A stretch of DNA of 64,000 nucleotides from positions 1 to 64,000 of the forward strand of contig JBKPDW010000072.1 of the NCBI GenBank assembly GCA_046728115.1. The letters are read 5' to 3'. Below the pieces are notes generated by a model that was given only the letters and a program-made list of their open reading frames with translations, ran no database searches and was not told where the DNA came from. Both the position numbers and the translations under genes were made by a program. This DNA is from CAVSWN01 sp046728115 (GTDB taxonomy: Bacteria > Acidobacteriota > Vicinamibacteria > Vicinamibacterales > CAVVIG01). This document shows, one piece after another, positions 9,526 to 18,551 of the stretch; the first letter of the stretch is position 1; every line of letters starts with the position of its first letter.

Positions 9526-12500
9526 ATGCGAACGATGACGAAGTGTCTGGCGATCCTCGGCGTCGTGCTGTTGCCAGCAACGGTCCTTGCGCAGGGTTCT
9601 CTCACGGGCACCGTCCGCGACGGCTCGGGTGCGGTGCTGCCCGGCGTCACGGTCGAGGCGTCAAGCGACGCCCTCATCGAGAAGACGCGTTCGGCGACCA
9701 CCGACGGGACGGGCCAGTACCGCATCATCGATCTGCGTCCCGGCATCTACGTGTTGACGGCCACGCTCCCCGGGTTCGCGACCTTCAAGCGCGACAACAT
9801 CGACCTCTCCGGCACGCAGACGATCACTATTCCGATCGAAATGCGCGTCGGCGCGATCGAGGAAAGCGTCGTCGTCACCGGTGAATCGCCGGTGGTCGAC
9901 GTGCAGAACGCCAGGCGCGAAATCGTCATGAACTCCGAGACCATCCAGACGCTGCCGGTCGCACGAGCCGCGGGGGCGCTGCTCAATGCGACCCCCGGGC
10001 TGACGGTCGACACCAACGGTCCGGCGTTGTCGCCGACGATGACGTTCTTCAACGCGCACTCGAGCGGAGCGAATTCGACCTCGGTTGCGGGCGAAGGCCG
10101 CATGACCGTCAACGGCATGACCGTCGCGGCCGCGAGGAGCGGAGGTGTGTCGTCGTACGTGTATGACACACCCAACTCGCAGGAAGTGGCCATCACCGTC
10201 GGCGCCGGACTTGGCGAAAGCGACATCGGCGGCCCGGTGATGAACCTGGTCCCGAAGTCAGGCGGCAACAGGTTCGCCGGCACCGTGTTCTTCAACGATG
10301 CAGGCAAGTGGTCGCGCGGCAACAACCTGACCGACGACCTCCGCGCGATCGGCCTGACGCAGACCCCTGGCATCATCCAGGCGTATGACGCCAGCGCCTC
10401 GTACGGCGGCCCGATCAAGAAGGACCACCTGTGGTTCTACGGCAGCTACCGCAACCTCGACACGCAGACGGCGATGGAAGGCATTACGGCGAACGCGAAC
10501 GCCGGTGACCCGTCGCGCTGGGATTGGGTCGGCTCGCCGATCAACGCCCGCCTGGTGCAGGACCGCCAGATGATAATCGGTCGCCTGACGGGCCAGGTTG
10601 GAAGGAACCGCTTCACGTTCAACTCCGAATACCAGCATCGTTGCGAAGGCACGCCGCTGAAGCTCGAGACGCAGGGCTGCCACAACCGCGCTGCTGACTG
10701 GATCGGGCTTGGCAACAACGCCGCGCCATTCCAGTCGCCGGAAGCGACGTCGACGGCAGCGCGCGGCTACTTCGACGCGCCCTTCTACGTCAATCAGCCG
10801 TTTTGGACGATGCCCGTGAGCAACAAACTGCTGCTCGAGGCTGGCTACACAGCATTCCGTTACAACCCGATCTTCGGGTTTCCACCCCCGGACGGCATCA
10901 CGAACATGGTTCCAGTCACCGAACAGTCGAACGCGATCAATCCGGCCACCGGCCAGCGTTACGCGCCGCAGCCGACCTACGCGTATCGCGCTGTGGAGTC
11001 GTGGGGATGGGCCGTCGGCAAGACCGATGGCTGGCGTGCGTCGGCGTCCTACGTCACCGGCGCACACAACCTGAAGGTCGGCTATCAGGGCAACCGGCTG
11101 GACCAGCTCGATCAGACGATTGCGAACGACACGCAGCTCGGCTACCGATTCAACCAGGGGGTCGCGAATGCGGTGAGCTACTACCTGCCTGATTTTGGCC
11201 GTCGAACCATCACCACGCTCCACGGCATCTTCATCCAGGACAGCTGGACCCGCAAAGGGCTGACAGTGCAGGGCGCGCTGCGCTACGACCGCGCCTCGAG
11301 CTACGCGCCCGTCGACCAGAACGGCACCACACGGACGTCGTTCCTGAATCCCGCGCCCATCACGATCCAGGAGACGCCGGGCGTCGACGCCTACAACGAT
11401 CTCACGCCGCGCGTGGCCGTCGCCTACGACCTGTTCGGCAACGGCAAAACAGCCGTCAAGTTCAACTGGGGCCGCTACCTCGCGTACGCCGCGAACGATC
11501 CGCCGTACACGTCGACCAACCCCGGCTTTACCGTCGTGCGGTCGGTCACGAACCGCGGCTGGACCGATTCGAACCGGAACTACGTCGTCGACTGCGACCT
11601 GCTCAATCCCGCGCTGCAGGATCGATCGGCGACCGGCGGCGACATCTGCGCCGCCGCGGTCGGCAACCAGGCCAACTTCGGCAAATTGGGCGCCGCGACG
11701 ATCGTCAATCCCGACGTGCTGCACGGCTGGGGCAAGCGTCCGGGGGACTATCAGTGGGCCGCTACGCTGCAGCACGAGATCATCCCACGCGTGTCGGTGG
11801 ACGTCAGCTACACGCGCCGGAACTTCTTCGGATTCTTCGTGACCGACGACCTGAATCGCGACGTCAACACCGCGTACGAGACCTACACGCTGACGGCGCC
11901 GCAGGATCCGCGGCTGCCGGGCGGCGGTGGCTATCCGATCACGGTGTACACGCCCACGGCCGCGGCCAACGCCATTCCATCCAAGACGTATCTGACGTGG
12001 GAAACCGACTACGGTCCGGAGCGTACGAGCTACTGGCACGGCGTCGACTTCACGCTCAACACGCGCCTGCGTGAAGGCCTGACCACGTCGATCGGCACGA
12101 GCACCGGACGCGCCGTCCTCGACGACTGCGCGACCGCCACGAAATACAACCAGGTGAACACCGTCACCAACGTCTCCGCCGGTCCCGATCCGCGGGGCTG
12201 CCACAGCGTCGATCCGTTCCAAACGACCGTGCGCGGGCTCGCGACCTACATCATCCCGAAGATCGACGTGCTCGTCAGCGGAGCGTTCCGGTCGCAGCCA
12301 CCGGTCCAGCTTGGGGCACCTCAGATGGGCGCCACGATCGCGGCCGGCGGCAACTCGGCGCAGTGGATCGTGCCGAACGCCGTCATCGCGGCGGCGCTCG
12401 GTCACCTGCCGGTGGGCGCGACACCCACCGGCACCACGACGATCCAGATCGCAGACAACGTCAACCGCGTGTACGCGGACACCCGGCGGACGCAGATCGA

Positions 12501-12711
12501 CATGCGGTTTGCCAAGGTCCTGCGCTTCGGCCGAACGCGATCGGACGTCGGCATCGACCTGAACAACTTGCTGAACACGAACTACGCAACCGGTTACAAC
12601 ACGACTTATACGTACAGTGTCGGCAACACCGCGAACGGCGGCACGTGGGGCAATCCGACGAGCATCTACGGGCCGCGGTTCGTGCGGATCAACTACACGC
12701 TGAACTTCTGA
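9526..12711 (+). CDS. TonB-dependent receptor, Oar-like
   Basis: This encodes a 1061-residue outer-membrane receptor. A signal peptide (about 1-22, ending LAQG) is followed by a carboxypeptidase-regulatory-like domain (GSLTGTVRDGSGAVLPGVTV, about 23-110). A plug domain (about 115-245, with TLPVARAAGALLNATPGL) and a large beta-barrel ending in the aromatic C-terminal signature NYTLNF come next. This is the Oar/CarbopepD_reg type abundant in acidobacteria, usually linked to uptake of oligosaccharides, peptides or metal chelates. Two start codons (9526, 9535) are possible; the first fits the GAGG at 9517-9520. In this neighbourhood a metal or cofactor ligand is conceivable but unproven. Confidence 0.9.
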   Translation: MRTMTKCLAILGVVLLPATVLAQGSLTGTVRDGSGAVLPGVTVEASSDALIEKTRSATTDGTGQYRIIDLRPGIYVLTATLPGFATFKRDNIDLSGTQTITIPIEMRVGAIEESVVVTGESPVVDVQNARREIVMNSETIQTLPVARAAGALLNATPGLTVDTNGPALSPTMTFFNAHSSGANSTSVAGEGRMTVNGMTVAAARSGGVSSYVYDTPNSQEVAITVGAGLGESDIGGPVMNLVPKSGGNRFAGTVFFNDAGKWSRGNNLTDDLRAIGLTQTPGIIQAYDASASYGGPIKKDHLWFYGSYRNLDTQTAMEGITANANAGDPSRWDWVGSPINARLVQDRQMIIGRLTGQVGRNRFTFNSEYQHRCEGTPLKLETQGCHNRAADWIGLGNNAAPFQSPEATSTAARGYFDAPFYVNQPFWTMPVSNKLLLEAGYTAFRYNPIFGFPPPDGITNMVPVTEQSNAINPATGQRYAPQPTYAYRAVESWGWAVGKTDGWRASASYVTGAHNLKVGYQGNRLDQLDQTIANDTQLGYRFNQGVANAVSYYLPDFGRRTITTLHGIFIQDSWTRKGLTVQGALRYDRASSYAPVDQNGTTRTSFLNPAPITIQETPGVDAYNDLTPRVAVAYDLFGNGKTAVKFNWGRYLAYAANDPPYTSTNPGFTVVRSVTNRGWTDSNRNYVVDCDLLNPALQDRSATGGDICAAAVGNQANFGKLGAATIVNPDVLHGWGKRPGDYQWAATLQHEIIPRVSVDVSYTRRNFFGFFVTDDLNRDVNTAYETYTLTAPQDPRLPGGGGYPITVYTPTAAANAIPSKTYLTWETDYGPERTSYWHGVDFTLNTRLREGLTTSIGTSTGRAVLDDCATATKYNQVNTVTNVSAGPDPRGCHSVDPFQTTVRGLATYIIPKIDVLVSGAFRSQPPVQLGAPQMGATIAAGGNSAQWIVPNAVIAAALGHLPVGATPTGTTTIQIADNVNRVYADTRRTQIDMRFAKVLRFGRTRSDVGIDLNNLLNTNYATGYNTTYTYSVGNTANGGTWGNPTSIYGPRFVRINYTLNF

Positions 12712-12733
12712 ATCGACCAGACGGCTAGAGGGT

Positions 12734-12761
12734 GGCCTGGGCGTCGTTGACGGCCCGGGCC
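12734..12761. terminator. Hairpin between convergent genes
   Basis: GGCCTGGGCGTC and GACGGCCCGGGCC form a near-perfect stem of about 12 bp with a GTT loop and one bulged G. It sits between the stop of the TonB receptor and the stop of the convergent NHL gene. There is no T-run, so it is at most a bidirectional, weakly intrinsic terminator. Confidence 0.45.
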
Positions 12762-12768
12762 GCTCTCG

Positions 12769-13878
12769 TCACTTCTCCGGCGCAACCATCTTGGTGAGCC
12801 GCGCAACGCTCGTGTCGCCTGTGTACAGGTTGCCCTGCGAATCCATGGCCATGTAGTTGGATTCGACGAACTGGCCGTCGCCTCTGCCGGGTCCGTTCCC
12901 GATCGCACCAAGTACGTTGCCGTCCCAGTCGATCTTGAAGATCTGGCCGTCCTGCCCGGTCGCCAGCCACAGCTGCTTGTGCGGGTCCACATAGAGGGCG
13001 CACGTGAGGTTTCTCATCTGAATCGTCTTGAGAAACTTGCCGCGTGCATCGTAGACGACCAGCCGATATTCCTCGCGGTCCGCGATATACACGTTGCCGT
13101 TGGCGGGATGAATTGCAATCCCGTGGACCATGCTGAAATGACCCTGTCCGGCATGGTTGCCGAACCATTGATTGATGAATTTGCCGTTCTTGTCGAGGTG
13201 CAGAACGCGCGCGGCGCCGATGTTGTTGGTCGGAGACCTGTCCGTGTCGTTGGGACTCTCGTTCGCGTGACCCTCGCCAATGTAGATGTCGCCATTCGAA
13301 GCGAAGGCGAGATGCAGCGGCTGCCAGAGCAGCCGTTGTCCCTTGGCTTCGTCCCAGTCGCCGCGTTGTCCCTTCACACCGATGGTCAGCAGGAGCTTTC
13401 CTTCCGGACTGAGTTTCATCACGGTGTCGCCATTCTCGTCGCAGATCCAGACGTTGTCCTCGGCGTCAATCGCCATGCCGTGCGCTTTGTTCTGGTGGCC
13501 GATCACGTCGTCGCCAATCGCGCGAACGAGCTTGTGATTCTCGTCGAACTCGAACAACTGCGGCTTTCCCGGGGCGTTGCGCTGAAAGGCGAAGAGGTGC
13601 CCTTTCGAATTGATCGCGACAGCGGCCACACCACCTCCGCCTTCTGGCAAGGCAAATGGATACGCGTATGTGAAGCCCAGATCGGGCGTGCGCACTTCAT
13701 GAGGAATGATGTTGCGCTCTCTTCCCCATGCGCAGATGGGCGAATGCGTGCACGGCTCGGCACCCGAGTTGCCTTGGATGGCACCTCGCCCACCGGCCGG
13801 CGTCCCCGTTTGAGAGAATGCCAGGACTGAAGAGAACAGGGCGAGAGCCACGACTCCAGCGAGAGTGCGTCCTCTCAT
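12769..13878 (-). CDS. Secreted NHL-repeat beta-propeller protein
   Basis: This encodes a 369-residue exported six-bladed NHL-type propeller. A signal peptide (about 1-23, LAFSQ) precedes repeated blade motifs such as HGMAIDAEDNVWICDE, LHLAFASNGDIYIGEG, HGIAIHPANGNVYIADR and NYMAMDSQGNLYTGDT. The fold resembles peptidyl-alpha-hydroxyglycine alpha-amidating lyase and other NHL proteins, but the lyase active-site set cannot be confirmed by eye. It lies at the 3' side of the 16.7-13.9 kb operon, 35 bp after the preceding stop, and may be its last gene. Confidence 0.8.
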   Translation of the reverse strand: MRGRTLAGVVALALFSSVLAFSQTGTPAGGRGAIQGNSGAEPCTHSPICAWGRERNIIPHEVRTPDLGFTYAYPFALPEGGGGVAAVAINSKGHLFAFQRNAPGKPQLFEFDENHKLVRAIGDDVIGHQNKAHGMAIDAEDNVWICDENGDTVMKLSPEGKLLLTIGVKGQRGDWDEAKGQRLLWQPLHLAFASNGDIYIGEGHANESPNDTDRSPTNNIGAARVLHLDKNGKFINQWFGNHAGQGHFSMVHGIAIHPANGNVYIADREEYRLVVYDARGKFLKTIQMRNLTCALYVDPHKQLWLATGQDGQIFKIDWDGNVLGAIGNGPGRGDGQFVESNYMAMDSQGNLYTGDTSVARLTKMVAPEK

Positions 13879-13913
13879 ATCAACCTCCCGATAAGTCGCG
13901 ACGGTGAGAACGA

Positions 13914-14318
13914 TCAGTCGCGTGCGAGCTTGAAATCGCCTTTGCTCTCGCCCTGCGTCCAGGTACCGGAGAGCGTGCGGTTATACGACCCGAGATTGGA
14001 GAGCTTGCCGTCAATGACGTAACGAACAGCTGCGCTCTTGTCCTTCGCCGCGCGCTCGGCCTCGATGTGGATGGTCCACGTGCTCGAGTCGAGCGTGGCG
14101 GTTTTGAACGGCACGGCGTCTGGCCCGGGATCGATCGTGCCGTCGATTTTTTTCCCGTCCCACGTCATGACGACGGTGACGTCGTGGCGCTGTTGAGGCG
14201 ACGAACCCCAGTCGCCGTACCACGTGCCGACGAGCGGATGCCCTTCCTGGGCGAATGCCGTCGAGGCCAGCGCGACGACCGCGCACAACAGTCGTGCCCT
14301 AGGCCTCGCTCGTGTCAA
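13914..14318 (-). CDS. Small secreted protein of unknown function
   Basis: This encodes about 134 residues with a signal peptide (RARLLCAVVALASTAFAQ) and one compact beta-rich domain (LVGTWYGDWG, DGTIDPG, LSGTWTQGESKGDF). The WYGDWG and SGTWTQG strands look lipocalin- or avidin-like, although no named family can be assigned. Translation probably begins at the TTG at 14318, whose TTGA overlaps the stop of the preceding gene by four bases. It is the fourth gene of the 16727-13914 operon, which suggests co-expression with the DUF6152-containing proteins. Confidence 0.7.
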   Translation of the reverse strand: MTRARPRARLLCAVVALASTAFAQEGHPLVGTWYGDWGSSPQQRHDVTVVMTWDGKKIDGTIDPGPDAVPFKTATLDSSTWTIHIEAERAAKDKSAAVRYVIDGKLSNLGSYNRTLSGTWTQGESKGDFKLARD

Positions 14319-15196
14319 GGGATGATTCTCCGCTGGCGCGACACCGAGGCGTCGGCGCCAACCATCCCTTGCGGCGAGCGGTTGTTATCCTGACAGATGT
14401 ATTCGAACAACTCGGTGCCGGGACTCCATCGCAGGATGAAGCCGCCGGTCCAGATGGCTGTGTAGGCGCCCGGGTCGTCTATCGTCGCTTCATACTTCAA
14501 CGAGTTGAAATCGCTGCGTGTGAAGCGCTCGACCAGATGGAGCTGCTCGGTGTGCGGGGTGCCCTCTCGGTCCATCCAGAACTTCGTGTTGAAGCCGACC
14601 GTGTCAACGACGAGCGCATCGCCCTCCCAGCGGCCGACCGAATGTCCGTAATAGCTCGGATCGAGGTCCTTGGGATGCGGCCGGCCGTCCATGTAGATCG
14701 TGCGGAATGTGTGCGGCCCGCCGACGTCGAAGATGTACACGCGCTTCATCTCCGGCATGTCCACGAATTCCACGCCGTACGGCGTGATGAACTCGCGCGG
14801 TCCGCCCGAGGCCTTGCATCGGGTGTGCGGCTCGTCTCGCTCGAAGTTCGCCTGGCGTGCGGCGTGCAGCGCTCGGGCCCACAGCTGAAAAGGCACGGCT
14901 TCGAGCGTGATGTTGTCGGGTAGATGACTGGTCGGGTTCGCGCGGTTGACGCTCTTCGGGTTGAGCGACAGTTGGACGATGCCAGCGGGCGTCCACAGTC
15001 CTTTCTCGCCCGGAGGCGGCCCGAGATTGACACGACCGTCCGGCCAATGCGGCGTCGGCTTCGACGGCGGCGCTCCTCCTCGCCGCTGCGCGTTCGCCGA
15101 CATCGATAGCACCATCGCGGCCACGAACGCACCGAACGCGAAGACCGCGAAGGAGAACAGCCGACCCAACGCCGCGCCGGTCGGGACGCGTGTCAT
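14315..15196 (-). CDS. Uncharacterised secreted protein (GDA/VVDT-type domain)
   Basis: This encodes a 293-residue exported protein. A signal peptide (about 1-36, ending ANAQ) leads into PHWPDGRVNLG and then the family block YYGHSVGRWEGDALVVDT, FWMDREGTPHTEQLHLVERF and IDDPGAYT. The block is shared with the C-terminal half of the gene at 15600-16727 and more distantly with 100-909. Its ATG overlaps the DUF6152 stop (ATGA), and its own stop overlaps the next gene, so translation is coupled. The conserved acidic and histidine residues (HTEQLHLVER) could bind a ligand. No activity is known to me. Confidence 0.75.
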   Translation of the reverse strand: MTRVPTGAALGRLFSFAVFAFGAFVAAMVLSMSANAQRRGGAPPSKPTPHWPDGRVNLGPPPGEKGLWTPAGIVQLSLNPKSVNRANPTSHLPDNITLEAVPFQLWARALHAARQANFERDEPHTRCKASGGPREFITPYGVEFVDMPEMKRVYIFDVGGPHTFRTIYMDGRPHPKDLDPSYYGHSVGRWEGDALVVDTVGFNTKFWMDREGTPHTEQLHLVERFTRSDFNSLKYEATIDDPGAYTAIWTGGFILRWSPGTELFEYICQDNNRSPQGMVGADASVSRQRRIIP

Positions 15197-15603
15197 CGCG
15201 TTGATGGGTCACCGCTCGAGGCGGCTCCCAGCGTTTTGCCGTCGGCGGTCTTGACCGTCCTGGCGTTGGCTCGCTTGCCGCCGTCGCGCGCGAGGGCGCC
15301 CGCCACGGTGACGACGTCGCCGATTTTCATCGTGTCGCGCAGCCACCCGCGCTGCTGCAGCTGATGCGGCGCGCCCATCTCGAGGGCCCACCGGACCGTC
15401 TCACCTTCGTCGTCCTTGACGTTGATGTAGAACCACACGTGCGGGTTCATCCAGTCGATCCGCGTGACCACCCCCGTCAGCGTGATCGGCTTGCTCGCGT
15501 CGAACTCCGCGGCAAAGGAATGATGGGCGCTCGCCGGTGCGGATCGCAGGGCAATCACGGCTCCGAGCGCGATGACTGTGGACGTCAGACGTTTTGGTGT
15601 CAT
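15193..15603 (-). CDS. DUF6152 family protein
   Basis: This encodes a 136-residue exported protein. After a signal peptide (about 1-27, SAPASAHH) the DUF6152 pattern is clear: HHSFAAEFD, ITLTGVVTRIDWMNPH, WALEMGAP and KIGDVVTVAGALARDG. The fold is expected to be a small beta-barrel of the OB type. Its function is unknown. A longer open frame upstream belongs to the antisense or out-of-frame reading of the previous gene and was trimmed to the ATG that overlaps that gene's TGA. The upstream gene contains the same domain fused to the GDS/VVDT domain encoded next door as a separate gene. Confidence 0.82.
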   Translation of the reverse strand: MTPKRLTSTVIALGAVIALRSAPASAHHSFAAEFDASKPITLTGVVTRIDWMNPHVWFYINVKDDEGETVRWALEMGAPHQLQQRGWLRDTMKIGDVVTVAGALARDGGKRANARTVKTADGKTLGAASSGDPSTR

Positions 15604-16727
15604 GGCCGATTGTCCTGGCAAAAATACTCCGGCATGTCCTCGCCGGGCACCCACCGCAGCGTCCAGCCGGCGGACCACTGACGCGTGTAGGCGCCCGGAT
15701 CCTCGATGGTCACATCGTAGCGCAGTGTACCGAAATCGGGCCGCGCGAGCCGCTCGACGAGGTGCAGCTGCTCGGTATGCGGCAGCCCGCCGTTGGAGAA
15801 CCAGAAGCGCTCGTTGAAGCCCTTGGTATCGACGACCAGCGAATCGCCCTCCCAGCGCCCGACAGCGCGGCCAAAGTAGAGCGGGTTGTCGGCATCCCCC
15901 TCGACCTGGCCTTTCTGTTCGCGGCCGTCGGTGTAGATGAGACGCCAGTTTCGATTGCCGCCGCCCATCATCACGAACACGCGCTGGCGATCGCGCTGCT
16001 CGAGGAACTGGATGCCGTAGCGGTTCTGAAACTGCCGCGGCCCGCCCGGCGGCAGGCAGTGCACGAACATCGGATCGTCCTTGAGGAAGGCGCGCTGGCG
16101 GTAGACGTACAGATCGCGGGCCCAATCCTGGAACGGCGCGACGCGAGGCGCGTCGGCCACGCTGCGCAGCAGGCCGTCGGCATCTGCTTCCACGACGACA
16201 CCGCGCTCGACCAGCGTTGTCGCGCTCGGACTCGCCCAGTAGCCCGTTTCGCCGGGCACCGCGCCCAGTCGCGGCTGTCCGTCCGGCCAGCGGGGCGTCG
16301 GCTCGTTCGTGGCGGCTGGTGCCGCGCTCGGGCGCGCGAAGAACACGCGCTGTCCGGTGCGCGCGACCACCATCGACATCGACCAGGCTTGCTTGCTGCC
16401 GTCGCGCGCGGCGATTCCCTCCACCGTGACGACGTCGCCGACGCTCAGGGTATTCCGCGTCCAGCCCTGCCGCCGCAGATCAACCGGACTGTCGAGCTCG
16501 ATTGCCCAGTTGACAACGCGGCCAGGCGACTCCGCGACGTTGACGAACACGTGTGCATGGGGATTCGCCCAGTCGATGGCGGTGACCGATCCGCGCAGCG
16601 TCACCTGTTTCGCGCTGTCGAACTTCGCCGACACCGCGTGGTGCGCGGTGAGCGGCGCCAGCCCGAGCAGTAGCGCGCCGCATCCGGCAACGAACCGTCC
16701 AGGCCACCACAGGAAATCGCCGGTCAT
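15600..16727 (-). CDS. DUF6152 fused to GDS/VVDT domain, secreted
   Basis: This encodes a 375-residue exported protein with two parts. Residues about 28-145 are a DUF6152 domain (HHAVSAKFDSAKQVTLRG, IDWANPHAH, SVGDVVTVEG). Residues about 165-375 are the domain seen in the neighbouring genes (VGRWEGDSLVVDTKGF, LPHTEQLHLVERLARP, IEDPGAYT). The two following genes encode the same domains as separate proteins, so this is a natural fusion beside its split paralogues. The start was placed at the ATG of MTGDFLWW, because upstream codons run into the promoter of the divergent PQQ gene. It is the first gene of the operon. Confidence 0.8.
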   Translation of the reverse strand: MTGDFLWWPGRFVAGCGALLLGLAPLTAHHAVSAKFDSAKQVTLRGSVTAIDWANPHAHVFVNVAESPGRVVNWAIELDSPVDLRRQGWTRNTLSVGDVVTVEGIAARDGSKQAWSMSMVVARTGQRVFFARPSAAPAATNEPTPRWPDGQPRLGAVPGETGYWASPSATTLVERGVVVEADADGLLRSVADAPRVAPFQDWARDLYVYRQRAFLKDDPMFVHCLPPGGPRQFQNRYGIQFLEQRDRQRVFVMMGGGNRNWRLIYTDGREQKGQVEGDADNPLYFGRAVGRWEGDSLVVDTKGFNERFWFSNGGLPHTEQLHLVERLARPDFGTLRYDVTIEDPGAYTRQWSAGWTLRWVPGEDMPEYFCQDNRP

Positions 16728-16789
16728 ATGTGGTGCGTACACACGCCTTGGCGGAGGGTCAATTCTGGACCCTTTCGCTCGAGGAAGTG

Positions 16790-16797
16790 TATACAAT
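16790..16797 (+). promoter_or_regulatory. Possible -10 element (TATACAAT)
   Basis: TATACAAT ends 7 bases before the ATG at 16805, and no ribosome site lies between. That spacing would put the transcription start at or beside the start codon, which suggests a leaderless mRNA. No good -35 hexamer is visible. The same octamer occurs at 63184-63191. Confidence 0.4.
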
Positions 16798-16804
16798 TCG
16801 CGCA

Positions 16805-18547
16805 ATGAAGCACCTTCTTTTATCGGCCCTGGCTGCCATCTCGGCCGCGATGTTTGCAGCGACATTGTCCGGCCAAACTGCCGTGTCGGTCACTGCGGAC
16901 CGGTTGGTCGGCGCCCAGAACGAGCCGAACAACTGGCTGATGATGAACGGCGATTATGGTTCCACCCGGTACTCGAAGCTGACGCAGATCAACCGTCAGA
17001 ACGTCAAGAACCTTCGTCTGGCCTGGGCGATGGCGCTGGGCGGCATGCAGGACGTGGGACAGAACGGTCCGGAGACCGAGATGCATCCGCTCGTCGACAA
17101 CGGTTTCCTGTACACGAGCGACGGCTGGGGCACGATCTACAAGATCGACGGCCGCGATGCGAACAAGGGCGCGTTCGTCTGGGTGGCCGACCCCGGCGTC
17201 AAGCACCAGGGGAACCTGCCGCGCACCCGCGGGATTGCGCTCTGGGAAGACCTCGTGATCGCCAATCTTCCCGACGGCCGGGTGATTGCGGTGAATCGCG
17301 ACACTGGCGAAATCGTGTGGGACCGAATGGTGGCCGTAACCAACGAATTCGGCAGCAGGGAACGATTCAATGCGGCGCCGATCACGGTCGACGGCAAAGT
17401 GATCGTCGCGAACGGCGCGGGAGACGCCAAGACGCGCGGCTGGATCGCGGCGCTCGACGCGCGATCGGGCAAGGAGTTGTGGCGCTGGTACGTCGTGCCG
17501 AAGCCCGGCGATCCTGGCAGTGAAACGTGGAAGGATAAGAACAACGCGTGGAAGACCGGCGGAGGCGGCCTCTGGCAAACCGGTTCGTACGACCCGGCGA
17601 CGAAGCTCACCATCTGGGGCACCGGGAATCCAGTACCCATCTACGATCCTCAGGCGCGCCCCGGCGACAACCTCTACACGAACGCCGTCGTGGCGCTGAA
17701 CATCGACACCGGCAAGCTCGCCTGGTACTTCCAATACACGCCGAACGATTCCTGGGACTTCGACGAAGTCGGCGTGCACATGCTGTACGACGTCACGTTC
17801 GGCGACCGCAGCCGCAAGGTCGTCGGCCATTTCGCGCGCAACGGGTTCTACTACTCGCTCGACCGCACGAACGGCGAGTTCCTGAAAGGGGAACAGTACG
17901 TCAACGATTTGAATTGGACGAAGGGTCTCAATCCCAGAACGGGCAAGCCGCTCGACTACGATCCCAACCTCGACGTGCAAATCTACAATCCGGCGGCGCG
18001 GGCGCTGCGCGGCGACCCCACCAAGCGAAGCTGTCCGACGTGGCACGGCGGCATCGCGCACCAGCCAACCGCCTACAACCCGGTGAAGCACATTGCGTAT
18101 GGCGCTGGCATCGAAGGCTGCTTCTCGCAAAACGGCGCAGCCGTGGCATTCCTGTCACCTGAGGGCGGCATCGACGAAAAGAAAAGTGAGAAGCGTACGT
18201 ACAGCACCGATCTGTACTATGGCTCGATGACGGCCTTCGATACCGTCAACCACAAGGTGCTCGCAAAGGTAAAAACCGACATCGAGATTCGCTCGGGCGC
18301 AACCGACACGGCCGGCGGTCTGGTATTCACGGCGTTGCAGGATGGCTGGGTCGTTGCCTACAACGACGAGACGCTCGAGGAGCTCTGGCGCTTCAACGTC
18401 GGCACCCCGCTCAAGGGTGCCCCGGTGACGTACGCTGTCGGCGGGAAGCAGTATCTCGCGGTGCAATCCGGAGGACGCCACCTGCATCCCACGAAGTTCG
18501 ACAACCTCGAGAACTCGAGTTATCTGTTCGTCTTCGCGTTGAACTGA
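16805..18547 (+). CDS. PQQ-dependent dehydrogenase (lanthanide-type motif)
   Basis: This encodes a 580-residue periplasmic quinoprotein with a signal peptide (about 1-22, ending LSGQ). Propeller docking motifs recur (VNRDTGEIVW, LDARSGKELW, LNIDTGKLAW). The active-site segment is NDSWDFDEVG, with D318 as catalytic aspartate and D320 at the lanthanide-coordinating position. The vicinal cysteine pair of the other two enzymes is missing; the equivalent stretch reads PRTRGIAL. The length is close to XoxF/ExaA-type enzymes. The start was chosen at MKHLLL, 8 bases after a TATACAAT. The convergent cytochrome gene ending 5 bases away is a plausible acceptor. Confidence 0.87.
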   Translation: MKHLLLSALAAISAAMFAATLSGQTAVSVTADRLVGAQNEPNNWLMMNGDYGSTRYSKLTQINRQNVKNLRLAWAMALGGMQDVGQNGPETEMHPLVDNGFLYTSDGWGTIYKIDGRDANKGAFVWVADPGVKHQGNLPRTRGIALWEDLVIANLPDGRVIAVNRDTGEIVWDRMVAVTNEFGSRERFNAAPITVDGKVIVANGAGDAKTRGWIAALDARSGKELWRWYVVPKPGDPGSETWKDKNNAWKTGGGGLWQTGSYDPATKLTIWGTGNPVPIYDPQARPGDNLYTNAVVALNIDTGKLAWYFQYTPNDSWDFDEVGVHMLYDVTFGDRSRKVVGHFARNGFYYSLDRTNGEFLKGEQYVNDLNWTKGLNPRTGKPLDYDPNLDVQIYNPAARALRGDPTKRSCPTWHGGIAHQPTAYNPVKHIAYGAGIEGCFSQNGAAVAFLSPEGGIDEKKSEKRTYSTDLYYGSMTAFDTVNHKVLAKVKTDIEIRSGATDTAGGLVFTALQDGWVVAYNDETLEELWRFNVGTPLKGAPVTYAVGGKQYLAVQSGGRHLHPTKFDNLENSSYLFVFALN

Positions 18548-18551
18548 AGGT

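Noticed and set aside
10258..12405. A 715-codon open frame opposite the TonB receptor
   Set aside because: It is antisense to a clear receptor gene, is arginine- and valine-rich without any family block, and reflects high GC at third codon positions.
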